Origin: Aphodosoma sp045126975
GTDB lineage: Bacteria > Bacteroidota > Bacteroidia > Bacteroidales > Paludibacteraceae
DNA: 64,000 nt
Assembly: GCA_045126975.1 (NCBI GenBank)
Contig: JBGVPL010000001.1
Location: forward strand, 34,521 to 98,520
Reading direction: 5' to 3'
Part shown: piece by piece, positions 1 through 10,720 of the stretch
Layout: each line of letters begins with the position of its first letter
How positions within the stretch are numbered: position 1 is the first letter of the stretch
The notes under the pieces: generated by a model
The model's database searches: none
Told to the model about the DNA's origin: nothing
The model's input: only the letters and a program-made list of their open reading frames with translations
Position numbers and translations under genes: made by a program

Positions 1-1
1 A

Positions 2-3000
2 CTTGATTCGACAACTATTGCTAACAATTATAATGCTTATCTATCAGGTCGTGAAGAGGGACTTTGGGCGTACTATCGTTGTAATGAAATTGGAATACAA
101 CAAGTATTTGACCAATCAGGACGTAATGGTATATTTAATAAGCGCGATGGTGAACTTGGTGTAATGGCAAACCACTCTACAATGGTGCCTTCGGCAGAAC
201 AGTTGTCGAACAAAACAGTTACTGATGCAGATGGTAATTATTTGATTAACACAGTGCCTTATACATCTGATGGCGTACAATATAACGTAGTTCCATTGTT
301 TGGCGTTCACGAATTCTCTCCAAACAAAAAACCAATCTATGTTTCTCCTTCTTCTGTCGTATTCAATAATATAGATTTCGAAGATGTATCTTCGTTTGAA
401 GTAGAAGGTGTGGTTTATTACGAAAATACAACTCATCCAGTAGAAGGTTGTAATTTCTATATCGATGGTAATATCTGTTCTCGTGATGGCGAAATGGTAA
501 CTACCAATGCTGAAGGTAAATTTAAACTTAGTGTGCCTATTGGCGACCACTTTATTCGCATTGAAAAACAAGGTCATGAATTTGCTAACGGAGGACGTTT
601 CCCTGCCGACCCTAATGGAACTGGCACTCGTTTCACATTCGAACAACCTATGAAAAACCTTACTTTCACCGACGTAACTAAAGTGACAGTTGCAGGTCGT
701 GTTGTAGGTGGCGAAATCGAAGAGTTGAAACCTCTTGGATTTGGTGATAGTAAAGCAAATATTGGTAAAGCCGTAATCACATTGACTACTGGCTATAAGA
801 TGAATATGACTGCTGTTGCTGATGGTGCTTCCACTTCTTACGAAGTAGGTGCTGATACTCTTTTCTTCGAAAATGCAACCGAAGCAGTTAATGGCAAAGC
901 ATACGTTCAAGGTGGCGATGTTGTTTTAGCTGAAAATATTATTATCGAAACGGACCCTGTGACAGGCGAATTTGCAGTGCAATTGCCTCCATCACAATAT
1001 ACTGTTTCTAATGTCTCTATTCCGTCTAACAGCGAAATATTGTTTTCTACCGAAACAATCGGTATGATTGATGCTACAAATACGTTGAATGTGAAAACCG
1101 ACTCTATAGTTGGTGAAAATGGTGAAACTCGTAAGTTTGAATATATTGCATCACTCAAATTAGTTCATCGTGTAATTCCTGAGTTCACAGTGACTCATAA
1201 TGCCGATGGTTCGTTTGGTGAAAAATCAATCAAGTATAGTGATATCGAAAATCCAGAAGAGGTAGAAGTTGAACTATATAAAGTATTGGATGATGGATCT
1301 ATTGAATATACATTCGGTAGTCCAGTGTTTTTACAAAAATCGCCATATACGTTCCAAATGCGTGCATTCGAAGAGTATGTTAATAAAGATGGCGATGAAC
1401 CTATATATGACCAAGTGCCATTAGAAAATGCAGTTGTAACTGTTATTAATCAATTCGGAACAGGACAATTTGTTTGTATTGAAGGTGAAAATGATGGTAA
1501 AATTGATACATTACAATTGGCAGAAAATCAAGTTGCGCTTGACTCTACAGGTTCTGCTAAATATGAATTTGTGACAGGTTTTCCTAATATCATCGAACCT
1601 TATACTCTTGGCATGAATATTAAGTATAATACCAATGGTCAAGATCTTGAGTGGAGTCAAAATTCAACATTCCAAGCAATTGTATTTGGTGAATTGCCAT
1701 CAGGTACTAACTTTGTGACATCTGGGCCTGACAAAGTGATGATGATTCTTCGTGATCCTGCTGGTTCTAACTCTTATTCGTTCTACGAAAAGGGTGTTAC
1801 GATAACCGAAGTTGAACAAGATGGTGGCTCGTTTATTACAAATAACGAATTGACAACTATTACTAAATTGGGTGTCGAAGCGAATACATTTGTGGGTAGT
1901 CCTATTGGTTTTGGTGTAATTACAGAAGCAAAAGCTAAATGCGACCTTGAAGTGGGACTTAATATTAATTATAATTATTCAGGTTATAGTGAGTGGACAA
2001 CCACCACCACAACAACAGAACGTATAAGCACATCTGCTGAAGCTGATTATGTAGGTTCAAATGGCGATGTATTCGTAGGTGCTGCAACTAATATCTTGTT
2101 CGGTAATGCTCGTAGTATTGGTTTGCAACGTAATGTTGAAGATGGTACATTTTCTATTGCACGTACCGATGTTATTACAACTGGTACTGAGTTTTCAACA
2201 GGATTTAAGTATACTCAATATTATGTTGAAAATGTATTGATTCCTAACCTATATCTCACTCGTAATTCTTTGTTGCAACAAGTATCTTCAGTTGAAGGTA
2301 TTGTGAATAATAGCGAAGAACCAATATATGTTACTACTCTTTCGCCTGAAGATGAGCGTTTTGGTAGTGATAACTTTGATGAAGAGGTATGGGGCAATAA
2401 GGCTGTAGGGAAAGATAAATTGATTGGTCCAAGTTATACAATGATTCTTCCTGCAACATTAGATCCTAATGTTGTGTATGAAGATAAAGTACGTTGGCAT
2501 AATTCTCAAATTAGTAAATGGATTCAAACTCTTGCTGATAATGAAGAAGCGAAAGTAAAAGCAATTAAAGAGCGTGAAACTTATCTTCAAGAGAATCATT
2601 CATTCGATGCCGGTGCTGTTATTGAATCGTCAATTCAAACTTGTGAGGTTGAAACAACAAATGATGCTCACGAATTTGAAACTTTGGTAGTGGCTGGTGC
2701 TTCAACAGGTGGTCTTATTAATGGTACTGGTGTTGCTTTTACAGCTAAAACTGAAACTGGTGGTCGCTACTTTGGGTATACTGAAAATTCAAATGAAACT
2801 TGCCTTACTACAGGCTATGTGCTTCAAGATGCTGGTTATAATGATGCACTTACTATTGATGTACTCAATTCGCCTGATGGTTTTGGCCCTATCTTCTCAA
2901 CTCGTGGAGGTCAAACTTCTTGTCCTTATGAAGCTGCCGAAGTAACTAAATACTATGAACCAGGAACTGAAATTTCTACCGCTACAATGCAAATTGAAAT

Positions 3001-6000
3001 TCCACAACTTACTGTAGTAAATGCTTTTGCAACTGAAGTTCCTGCAGGTAAAGCTGCTACTTATACTCTTCGTCTTGAAAATCTTTCAGAAACAGGCGAT
3101 GATATTTGGTTTGACCTTGGTGTTATTGATGCTACTAATCCTAAAGGAGCTATCATTACAATGGATGGTGCTCCTCTTACAGAGACAGGTCGTGCAATGT
3201 TGGTGCCAGCTGGTAGTACTTTGGAAAAAACTATCCAACTCAAACAATCTGATCTTGGTGTACTCGATTTCGAAAACATTCAAATAGTACTTAAATCAGA
3301 ATGTCAAGGCGACATTGCTGATACGGTTTCTATTTCAGCTAACTTTGTTCCTTCTTGCTCTGATATTACATTGCAGATAGAAGATCGTATATTGAATTCT
3401 TATACAGGTTCAGACCTTCAAATTGTAGTGAAAGACTTTGACCGTGCGTTCCGCAACTTCAAGGGTGTACGCATCCAATACAAAGGTGAGCGTGATACTG
3501 AATGGACTCTTGCTCAAGAATATGTTGTGAACGAAGATGATAAGACCGAAGCGAACATACTTCTTTCGGCCAACTCTATCAACTACATATTTGATATGTC
3601 TAATTCGGCATTGCTTCCAGACCAAACTTATATGTTCCGTGCTATCACGATGTGCGACTTTGGTTCGGGTGAAATTCATAACGAATCTGAAACTATCAGT
3701 GTAATAAAAGATATGGCTAAACCTATGTTGCTCGGCAACCCTTCGCCTGCAAATGGTATTTTGACTGCCGATGGCGAAGTGTCGGTTACTTTCAACGAAG
3801 ACATCAAATCTTCAAGTCTTCGCGATGTGGATAACTTCATCGTTAAAGCGAAATTGAATGGCTACCGTGTTGACCATAACGTGGCTATGAGTCTTACCGA
3901 AGGTGCTGGTGCTGCTACTGAAGCCGACATTGATTTGAGTGGTCGCGACTTCGCTTTCAACTTCTGGTTGAATTACTCAAATGCAGGTACTGTCATCGAA
4001 CATGGTCAAGCCTCTACTAAATTTGCTGTAGCACTCAACGATGCTGGTAATCTTGTTGTAACTATTAATGGTAATGTTTATACCTCAACTGCTACTGTAC
4101 CTGCCGATAAATGGGTATTTATGTCAGTATCTTATAAATATGCTCAAGGCAATAGTCGCCTCACTGCTCACTACGCAATCGATGCTTCATCTGTAGAGTT
4201 GTTTATGAATAATGCTGTAGATGACTACTTAGGTAACGGTCGTTTGGCTGTAGGCGAAGGTTTGAATGCTAAGATGCACGAACTCACAATGTGGAACAAT
4301 GCTCGCGAATTTGCTGTAGCGCAAAGCGAAATGTATGAATCTAAACGCCCAAGCACTCTTAATTTGATTGGTTACTGGCGTATGGATGAAGGTCATGGCA
4401 CTGTGGCTGAAGATTGTGTACGCAATCGTCATCTTACTCTCCCTGCAACTAATGTATGGTATATCGCTGGCGAAAATGTCGCTCTTACTCTCAATGGTGA
4501 ACAATATGCAGCAATGAATATCGCAACTGTTGCTCCATACGAAACAGAAGACTTTATGTTCGAACTTTGGTTCCGTGGCGATAAACAATCTGGTGCTTCT
4601 ACTTTGTTCACAAATAGCAAAGGTTTCAGCGTCGGATTTGATGCAGAAGGCAATTTGTTAATGCACAATGCACAATGCACAATGCATAATTATCTTGATA
4701 ATCAATGGCACCATTTGGCAATCAATTCGCTCCGCAATGGCGCAACTATTCTCTATGTCGATGGCGTAGCAGTTAAACAAATAGCATCTAAAGCATCTGC
4801 TACAATCGCAAGCGATCGTCTTGTAATTGGTGCTGACTGCTATCACCCAGAAAGTGATGCGAATAATTGGGAATATCGCAACTACTTCCGTGGCGAAATT
4901 GATGAAATCCGTTTGTGGAATGCTTCTCTTACAGCCGATCATATTCGCGAAAATATGTATAATCGCGTAGATGCTGATGCCGAAGGTTTGGCAGCATACT
5001 ACCCATTCGAGAAAACAACGGTTAATGAATACAATCAAGCTGAGGTAGTATTTGACCTTGCCGACCATAGCGCAAACAGTATGGGTGAACTTGAAGTTTC
5101 TGAACTCAATGCTCAACTCTCAACCGAAAACACTCCTGCTCTTAAGGTGGCTCCTGAATTGCAAAATGTAGCATTCTCGTTCGTAGCTTCTGAGCGCAAA
5201 GTGGTTATCAATCTCAACGAAGCCGCTGATATTATCGAGGGTACTACAATTCAATTCACAGTGCGTGATGTTTATGATGCAAACAACAACTTGTCGGTTC
5301 CTGTAATCTGGAATGCTTACGTTCAACGTAACCTCCTCAAATGGAGCGAAGAAGAAGTTGTAGTTGAAAAACAATCGCTCGAAACTCGTACATTCTCAGT
5401 CGATGTTATCAACAAAGGCGCTGCTTCTGAATCTTGGTATATCAACAATCTCCCAACTTGGCTTACTGCCGATGTAGAGGCTGGTAGTCTTAACCCATTG
5501 TCTGATATCTCTATCAACTTCACCATTAGCGCAGCATTGCCTATCGGTCGTTACGAAGAGGTTATTTATCTCGTTGGCAACAACAATATCTACGAACCTT
5601 TGGTTGTAACCGTCAACGTTATAGGCGAAACTCCTGATTGGTCAGTTAATCCCGACGATTTCGAACATTCTATGTCTATGATTGGTCAGTTGCAAGTGGC
5701 TGGTATCACATCCGAAGATGTCGAAGACCGTGTAGCTGCATTCATCGATGGCGAATGTGTAGGTATTGCATCTCCTATCTACAATGCTCGTTATGATGCT
5801 TACTTTGTAATGCTTAATATTTATAGCAATGGCAACAACCAACCTGTAGCATTTAAAGTCTTTGATGCAAGCACAGGCAATGTCTATCCTGCTGTAGAAA
5901 CAAGTAGTGCAGTGACATTTGTAACAAATAGCGTGATTGGTAATATGAACAACCCATTCATTTGGAATGCAAAAGATCTTCTTGAGCAAACAATCAATAT

Positions 6001-7054
6001 GAATCGTGGTTGGAATTGGAGTTCACTCTATGTTGAGCCTGAAAGCAATTTAGTAACTGATATATTATCTCCTATTGCTTCTGCTGTTGAAATCGCTAAA
6101 GATAAATCATCATACGCAATGTATGGCAATCGTCAATGGCGTGGTGGCTTGACTGAAATCAACGTTGGTAAGATGTATAAAGTGAAAATGCGTAGAGCTA
6201 CAATTCTTAGTGTAGTTGGAGAAAAAGTTAATCCTTCAGACGAATTGATAAAAGTGAATTCGGGTTGGAATTGGATTGGTTACACTACATCTTTCAATCT
6301 TTCTGTTGCTGATGCATTTGCCGACCTTAATCCACAAGATGGTGATGTAGTGAAGAGCAAAAACGACTTTGCTATCTACAACTCTTACGAATGGGTAGGT
6401 ACACTCACTGCTCTTGCTCCTGGTAGTGGTTATATGTATTATTCAACTGCTAAAGAAGTAAAAGAATTTACATATCCATCTCAATCATCAGCTCAACCTT
6501 CGCAAATGCGAGTAGTTCAACGTCGTTCAAATGAGTTTATTGTTGATGATAACAGTAATTATTCAGGTAATATGACAATTGTTGCTGTAGTTAAGAATGG
6601 TGATGTAATTGAGACTGCAACTGAAGTGGGAGTATTTGCTGGAGCGGAATGTCGTGGTGCAAACGTGAGTGAAGCCGATGGATTAGTATTCCTTACTATT
6701 GCTGGCGAAGGTTATGGCGATGTGCTTACATTTAAAGTGAAAGTAGGTAATAAAATTTATGAAGTAGAAGAAACTATTATTTTTGAAGATGACGCTATTC
6801 TTGGTACAATAGAAGAGCCGATGGTTATTTCTATTGATGCATATATAGAAACTAATGTTGAGGATAAGGTAATTACTTCTGCTAATGTTTATACTTGCGA
6901 TGGTCAACTTGTAGTTGAGGGTTGGGATGCTGACTATGTAGTTTACGATGCAGTTGGTCGTATAATTTATACTGGCTCAGCTCAATCAATCTCACTTCCA
7001 CGAGGAGTTTATATGGTTCACCTTGGTGGCGAAACTCAAAAGGTAGTTTTATAG
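2..7054 (+). CDS. Giant exported LamG-domain protein with T9SS C-terminal sorting domain (5' end missing)
   Basis: The frame is open from base 2, so the methionine at base 164 is internal and the start lies left of the window; 2350 residues are present. A carboxypeptidase-regulatory-like fold is suggested at bases 400-580. Two concanavalin-like LamG domains (about 3900-4390 and 4480-5010) each end in a GYWRMDEG or AAYYPFEK type tail, and the first visible residues (LWAYYRCNE) look like the tail of another LamG copy. Two GWNW modules lie near 6004 and 6262. The last 60 residues (YDAVGRIIYTG, then LPRGVYMVHL) resemble a T9SS type A sorting domain, so a surface-anchored or secreted adhesin-like or glycan-binding role is inferred. 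Two pieces are encoded by genome-wide repeat words: MHNAQCTMHNY (4659-4690) and AQLST (5110-5125). Exact ligand unknown. Confidence 0.85.
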   Translation, partial: LDSTTIANNYNAYLSGREEGLWAYYRCNEIGIQQVFDQSGRNGIFNKRDGELGVMANHSTMVPSAEQLSNKTVTDADGNYLINTVPYTSDGVQYNVVPLFGVHEFSPNKKPIYVSPSSVVFNNIDFEDVSSFEVEGVVYYENTTHPVEGCNFYIDGNICSRDGEMVTTNAEGKFKLSVPIGDHFIRIEKQGHEFANGGRFPADPNGTGTRFTFEQPMKNLTFTDVTKVTVAGRVVGGEIEELKPLGFGDSKANIGKAVITLTTGYKMNMTAVADGASTSYEVGADTLFFENATEAVNGKAYVQGGDVVLAENIIIETDPVTGEFAVQLPPSQYTVSNVSIPSNSEILFSTETIGMIDATNTLNVKTDSIVGENGETRKFEYIASLKLVHRVIPEFTVTHNADGSFGEKSIKYSDIENPEEVEVELYKVLDDGSIEYTFGSPVFLQKSPYTFQMRAFEEYVNKDGDEPIYDQVPLENAVVTVINQFGTGQFVCIEGENDGKIDTLQLAENQVALDSTGSAKYEFVTGFPNIIEPYTLGMNIKYNTNGQDLEWSQNSTFQAIVFGELPSGTNFVTSGPDKVMMILRDPAGSNSYSFYEKGVTITEVEQDGGSFITNNELTTITKLGVEANTFVGSPIGFGVITEAKAKCDLEVGLNINYNYSGYSEWTTTTTTTERISTSAEADYVGSNGDVFVGAATNILFGNARSIGLQRNVEDGTFSIARTDVITTGTEFSTGFKYTQYYVENVLIPNLYLTRNSLLQQVSSVEGIVNNSEEPIYVTTLSPEDERFGSDNFDEEVWGNKAVGKDKLIGPSYTMILPATLDPNVVYEDKVRWHNSQISKWIQTLADNEEAKVKAIKERETYLQENHSFDAGAVIESSIQTCEVETTNDAHEFETLVVAGASTGGLINGTGVAFTAKTETGGRYFGYTENSNETCLTTGYVLQDAGYNDALTIDVLNSPDGFGPIFSTRGGQTSCPYEAAEVTKYYEPGTEISTATMQIEIPQLTVVNAFATEVPAGKAATYTLRLENLSETGDDIWFDLGVIDATNPKGAIITMDGAPLTETGRAMLVPAGSTLEKTIQLKQSDLGVLDFENIQIVLKSECQGDIADTVSISANFVPSCSDITLQIEDRILNSYTGSDLQIVVKDFDRAFRNFKGVRIQYKGERDTEWTLAQEYVVNEDDKTEANILLSANSINYIFDMSNSALLPDQTYMFRAITMCDFGSGEIHNESETISVIKDMAKPMLLGNPSPANGILTADGEVSVTFNEDIKSSSLRDVDNFIVKAKLNGYRVDHNVAMSLTEGAGAATEADIDLSGRDFAFNFWLNYSNAGTVIEHGQASTKFAVALNDAGNLVVTINGNVYTSTATVPADKWVFMSVSYKYAQGNSRLTAHYAIDASSVELFMNNAVDDYLGNGRLAVGEGLNAKMHELTMWNNAREFAVAQSEMYESKRPSTLNLIGYWRMDEGHGTVAEDCVRNRHLTLPATNVWYIAGENVALTLNGEQYAAMNIATVAPYETEDFMFELWFRGDKQSGASTLFTNSKGFSVGFDAEGNLLMHNAQCTMHNYLDNQWHHLAINSLRNGATILYVDGVAVKQIASKASATIASDRLVIGADCYHPESDANNWEYRNYFRGEIDEIRLWNASLTADHIRENMYNRVDADAEGLAAYYPFEKTTVNEYNQAEVVFDLADHSANSMGELEVSELNAQLSTENTPALKVAPELQNVAFSFVASERKVVINLNEAADIIEGTTIQFTVRDVYDANNNLSVPVIWNAYVQRNLLKWSEEEVVVEKQSLETRTFSVDVINKGAASESWYINNLPTWLTADVEAGSLNPLSDISINFTISAALPIGRYEEVIYLVGNNNIYEPLVVTVNVIGETPDWSVNPDDFEHSMSMIGQLQVAGITSEDVEDRVAAFIDGECVGIASPIYNARYDAYFVMLNIYSNGNNQPVAFKVFDASTGNVYPAVETSSAVTFVTNSVIGNMNNPFIWNAKDLLEQTINMNRGWNWSSLYVEPESNLVTDILSPIASAVEIAKDKSSYAMYGNRQWRGGLTEINVGKMYKVKMRRATILSVVGEKVNPSDELIKVNSGWNWIGYTTSFNLSVADAFADLNPQDGDVVKSKNDFAIYNSYEWVGTLTALAPGSGYMYYSTAKEVKEFTYPSQSSAQPSQMRVVQRRSNEFIVDDNSNYSGNMTIVAVVKNGDVIETATEVGVFAGAECRGANVSEADGLVFLTIAGEGYGDVLTFKVKVGNKIYEVEETIIFEDDAILGTIEEPMVISIDAYIETNVEDKVITSANVYTCDGQLVVEGWDADYVVYDAVGRIIYTGSAQSISLPRGVYMVHLGGETQKVVL

Positions 7055-7070
7055 AACTATACTTTGAAAT

Positions 7071-7106
7071 AAAAAAGGAGGCACAAAATTTTGTGCCTCC
7101 TTTTTT
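7071..7106. terminator. Bidirectional terminator between two converging exported-protein genes
   Basis: A near-perfect 36-base palindrome, 18 bases per arm (GGAGGCACAAAA core), with A and T runs at the two ends. It serves the LamG protein on the plus strand and the lamin-tail protein on the minus strand. Confidence 0.9.
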
Positions 7107-7126
7107 ATTTCTGTTTGTTGTAAAAT

Positions 7127-9481
7127 TTAAATTTTAATACAAATCAATTTTTGTGTGATTTTTGAACCATTAAGATGGGTAGCTTGAATTACTAATATAT
7201 ATAACCCTGCAGGTATTGTCTCGCTGTTAGAGTTGGTTCCATTCCAAAGAGTATAACTTTGTGGAGTAGAGAGTTGATTGTCGGTGATATGGCAGACATG
7301 CGCTCCATTTCGTGTATAGGCATTGATGGAGATAGTGTAGCCTGCTGATGGGAGATTGTGGTGAATGACAAGGTGGTCTTGATGCCCATCGTTATCGGGC
7401 GAAAAGGTAGTGTTTTCGAGCCAGAAGTGTTGGCTTGACTCGTTGTTTTCGAGATTGATGTTTTGAGAATTTTGCCAACCAGCAGTGTTTTGAGAATTTT
7501 TATTAACCACCTCCCCTTTGGGTTCTCCCCTTAAGATAGGGGGAGAATACATAGCACTACTGCTCCAATTGTCAGGCGATTGGGTAGGAGCCATTGGGTC
7601 GATGCGTTCGAGCGATATATCGTGCAAGTCGGTGAGTAGGGGGTGATGCCATGAGTCGGAGTAGTGTATTTCATCTATAATATTCCCACTGCGGTCGGTG
7701 AGTACGAGAGAGCCTTCGGTTGCAGGCATTGATGGTAAGGTTGATACAAAGTATATAGATTGTGGATTAACCTCTAACGCACAATGGATTGTACTTGTGT
7801 CGGGTGAGATTACTGCGAATCCACGTGGCGGTAATATTTTGCTTGTTGAACAGAATATTTTTGAGTTTTTTAGGTTATTGTCTTCATCTCTATTTGAAAG
7901 CATTAGGCGACTGAGGTCGATATAGAAATCGCTGTTGTTGTAGAGTTCGACGAATTTGCTATTACCACTGCTTACGTATGGCATTAACTCGTTGAAAATT
8001 ACATCTATATATTGCGCTTGGTGGGGTAGCGCGAGGGTGATAGTGGTATCGGGCATACTCCAATTACTCACGCATCTTATATCCGAAAAAGTGATGTCGA
8101 TAGTATATGTAGAGTCCAGTGGCTCAACGAGGTATAGGTTGAGTATTTCGCGTTGAGGCTCTACCCAATTGAGCGATTTGAGCGAATTGCCCGTTATAGA
8201 TATAGATTTTTGAAGTTCAATGATTTCGCCTTGCATTGGTTTATTGAAATAGATTTGTATAGAGCGGTTGTTTTCTATGCCAAAACTTGTGATGCAAGGT
8301 ATTAACTCATCAGGAATTGAGCAAGCAATACTATTTATTTCGGCAGGTGTACCTCCTCGTGGGTCAATCGAAGGCCCCCATGTTGTAGAGTTAGAGAGAG
8401 GATTGTTAGGGTCGTGGCGTTCGAGCGACCAGCCTCCGTCGGCTTTGAATGGCTCGGAGGCGTACCAATCGGTTGTGTATTCGACAAAAGAGATAGTGTT
8501 GTTTTGTCTGTTCTTTAGTGTGAGTAGATTGCCATCATTTGTGAGTGCAGGCATAGATTCTACGATGCAGATTTTGTGGGTAATAGCTGAGAGTTCGAGT
8601 GCAGAGTTGTATGAACAAAGCACTGCATAATCGTTAGGCTCAAGTATATAGTCACCCAATGTGCCAGTTTTGGCAGAAGTGGCGATTTTGCACCCTTCGA
8701 GGGTAAGAGTGCGGTCGGTAGTGTTGTAGATTTCTATCCATTCCACTTCGGGTAGTTGTACTGATGGATTAGGCTTTGCCATGATTTCTGTAAATACAAT
8801 ATCGCCAGCATTTATCAGTTCTGTTTCAGTAGGCTTATCGCCACAATTCACACTATTGATGCGGAGATTGTAAGGATTATTCGGGTTTTCGAAAAGGAGA
8901 AAGCCTGTAGATGTTGAATTTTGTATTGAATTGAGAGTTGAGAATTGAGAGTTGAGAATTTCTGTGTCAGCTGTATTACATTTTATTTGCCAATTTTTGT
9001 TGTTGTGGAATATTAGGCAAGAGAGATTGGTGAAACCATAAGGGATTGAACGTTCGGAAGTTGCTATTATTTCGGTTGTTTTGTTCTCGTAAATGAAATA
9101 TATAAGTCTGTTTTCTAAATTTATTTCCAAAAAGAATCCAGCTCCGTCGCTGAGAGAGGGTAATGAGGATGATAGGTAGAATCGGATTATGCCAGTTGAA
9201 TTTTGTGTAAGTTCGAATGTTATGTTGCATCCCCACCAAGTGTTGTCTGTTATAGTGTTGGCTGTGCGGAATGAGCCTTTTTTCAATTGGCTATCGGCAA
9301 CCTCTCCCGTAGGGTGTAATTCAACGGCATATTTATCATTGTTTTCTACTATTTTGGCATCCATGTCGGTCATAAACCATCGAGGATTAGTTGTATAATT
9401 ACCATCTGAAAAGTCGTCGTAGAATTGGGCAAAAGAGATGTTGGCGAAAAGCAGAAGTAGGAATGTTAAATAATTTTTCAT
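7127..9481 (-). CDS. Secreted lamin-tail-domain (LTD) protein with T9SS-type C-terminus
   Basis: 784 residues. I place the start at 9481, where MKNYLTFLLLLFANISFAQ gives a clean signal peptide; 22 in-frame codons upstream do not look coding. Two lamin-tail-like modules are visible: VFTEIMAKP...EWIEIYN near residue 230 and VIFNELMP...FVELYN near residue 495. Near residue 694 FSPDNDGHQD matches the gliding-motility/CHU_C type C-terminal module, followed by a strand-rich tail (IPAGLYILVIQ) of the kind recognised by type IX secretion. LTD proteins of Bacteroidota are often surface or extracellular proteins tied to adhesion or nuclease activity; no catalytic domain is visible here. The gene carries the palindromic element (7507-7549, peptide YSPPILRGEPKG) and a CTCAA-word repeat (8923-8963) in frame. 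Confidence 0.8.
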   Translation of the reverse strand: MKNYLTFLLLLFANISFAQFYDDFSDGNYTTNPRWFMTDMDAKIVENNDKYAVELHPTGEVADSQLKKGSFRTANTITDNTWWGCNITFELTQNSTGIIRFYLSSSLPSLSDGAGFFLEINLENRLIYFIYENKTTEIIATSERSIPYGFTNLSCLIFHNNKNWQIKCNTADTEILNSQFSTLNSIQNSTSTGFLLFENPNNPYNLRINSVNCGDKPTETELINAGDIVFTEIMAKPNPSVQLPEVEWIEIYNTTDRTLTLEGCKIATSAKTGTLGDYILEPNDYAVLCSYNSALELSAITHKICIVESMPALTNDGNLLTLKNRQNNTISFVEYTTDWYASEPFKADGGWSLERHDPNNPLSNSTTWGPSIDPRGGTPAEINSIACSIPDELIPCITSFGIENNRSIQIYFNKPMQGEIIELQKSISITGNSLKSLNWVEPQREILNLYLVEPLDSTYTIDITFSDIRCVSNWSMPDTTITLALPHQAQYIDVIFNELMPYVSSGNSKFVELYNNSDFYIDLSRLMLSNRDEDNNLKNSKIFCSTSKILPPRGFAVISPDTSTIHCALEVNPQSIYFVSTLPSMPATEGSLVLTDRSGNIIDEIHYSDSWHHPLLTDLHDISLERIDPMAPTQSPDNWSSSAMYSPPILRGEPKGEVVNKNSQNTAGWQNSQNINLENNESSQHFWLENTTFSPDNDGHQDHLVIHHNLPSAGYTISINAYTRNGAHVCHITDNQLSTPQSYTLWNGTNSNSETIPAGLYILVIQATHLNGSKITQKLICIKI
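7507..7549 (-). repeat. Palindromic GC-rich element inside the LTD gene
   Basis: CTCCCC and GGGGAG stems flank an AT centre, followed by a CCC/GGG arm. Same family as copies at 14391, 34187, 41867 and 42006. In the coding direction it adds a peptide beginning YSPP, without breaking the frame. Confidence 0.8.
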
Positions 9482-9510
9482 AAATGCTTTATTATCTGAA
9501 AAAAAAATCT

Positions 9511-9518
9511 TAATTTTG
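9511..9518 (+). promoter_or_regulatory. Promoter -7 box for asd
   Basis: TAATTTTG fits the Bacteroidota TAnnTTTG consensus and sits about 90 bases before the asd start; no good upstream TTG was seen. Confidence 0.5.
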
Positions 9519-9605
9519 CAGCGTGGTGTGTTGTGTGCTTGGTACACTAATCGACCGCAAATTTACGATAATTAGTTTAATTAACAAAATTTTAAATAAC
9601 TTATT

Positions 9606-10625
9606 ATGAGAGTGGCAATTGTGGGCGCAAGTGGCGCCGTTGGACAAGAGTTTTTGCGTGTGTTAGCAGAACGTAATTTCCCTATTACGGAGTTGAAATT
9701 GTTTGGCTCATCACGCAGTGCAGGTCGTGAATATGAATTCCGAGGTAAGAAAATCATGGTGCAAGAGTTGCGTCATGGCGATGATTTCAAGGATTTAGAT
9801 ATAGTATTTACATCGGCAGGTGGGTCGATTTCGCAAGAATATGCCGAAGATATCACACGTTTTGGTGCTGTGATGATTGATAATTCGAGCGCATTCCGTA
9901 TGGATGAAGATGTGCCATTGGTAGTGCCAGAAGTGAATGCCGAAGATGCACTTAATCGTCCTCGTAATATTATTGCTAATCCAAACTGTACTACAATCCA
10001 AATGGTTGTAGCATTGAAAGCAATTGAGAATTTGTCGCATATTCGTCGTGTGCATGTGTCAACATATCAAGCAGCTTCGGGTGCAGGTGCTACTGCGATG
10101 GCTGAGCTCGAACAACAATATCGTGAAGTGTTGGCAGGCGAGCCTGTTACGGTCGATAAATTTGCTTATCAATTAGCTTATAACCTTATACCTCAAGTGG
10201 ATGTATTTACCGAAAATGGTTATACCAAAGAGGAGATGAAGATGTATAACGAAACACGAAAGATTATGCACTCTGACATTCAAGTGAGTGCTATGTGCGT
10301 GCGAGTGCCATCGTTGCGAGCTCACTCTGAGTCTATTTGGGTAGAGACAGAACGTCATATCTCGGTGGCAGAAGCTCGTGAGGCATTTGAGAAAGCTGAA
10401 GGTGTTGTGGTTATGGATAATCCAGCTGCGAAAGAATATCCAATGCCATTGTTCCTTTCGGGTAAAGATCCAGTGTATGTAGGTCGTATACGTGAGGATT
10501 TGAGTAATCCTAATGGGTTGACATTTTGGAGTGTGAGCGATCAAATCAAGAAAGGTGCAGCACTTAATGCTGTGCAAATTGCGGAATACTTAATCAAGGA
10601 GCAAGGAATAAGGAGCAAGGAATAA
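9606..10625 (+). CDS. asd: Aspartate-semialdehyde dehydrogenase
   Basis: 339 residues, normal family length. It reduces aspartyl phosphate to aspartate semialdehyde with NADPH, on the route to lysine/diaminopimelate, threonine and methionine. Visible are the NADP-binding loop GASGAVG (residues 8-13), the catalytic cysteine C128 in NPNCTT, and the likely acid/base H240 in LRAHSES. The last residues (KEQGIRSKE) and the stop codon are written by a tandem GGAATAA/GGAGCAA repeat (10596-10634), so the C-terminal tail probably differs from relatives. Confidence 0.95.
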   Translation: MRVAIVGASGAVGQEFLRVLAERNFPITELKLFGSSRSAGREYEFRGKKIMVQELRHGDDFKDLDIVFTSAGGSISQEYAEDITRFGAVMIDNSSAFRMDEDVPLVVPEVNAEDALNRPRNIIANPNCTTIQMVVALKAIENLSHIRRVHVSTYQAASGAGATAMAELEQQYREVLAGEPVTVDKFAYQLAYNLIPQVDVFTENGYTKEEMKMYNETRKIMHSDIQVSAMCVRVPSLRAHSESIWVETERHISVAEAREAFEKAEGVVVMDNPAAKEYPMPLFLSGKDPVYVGRIREDLSNPNGLTFWSVSDQIKKGAALNAVQIAEYLIKEQGIRSKE

Positions 10626-10634
10626 GGAATAAGG
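10596..10634 (+). repeat. GGAATAA/GGAGCAA tandem word repeat overlapping the end of asd
   Basis: About five copies of a seven-base unit (AAGGAGC or AAGGAAT). The asd stop codon TAA is part of one unit. Similar words lie at 14334-14381 and 63171-63202. Confidence 0.8.
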
Positions 10635-10720
10635 TCGAGATTTTGCATTGCAAAAGCGAGACCATTAGATCAAGAGTAAATTATGTTTTTATGTCATTCT
10701 GTCTAAAAAAATATGAAAAT

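Noticed and set aside
116..910. 264-residue antisense ORF in the LamG gene
   Set aside because: Shadow of the coding strand with biased residues (C, I, F); the plus-strand gene has clear domains.
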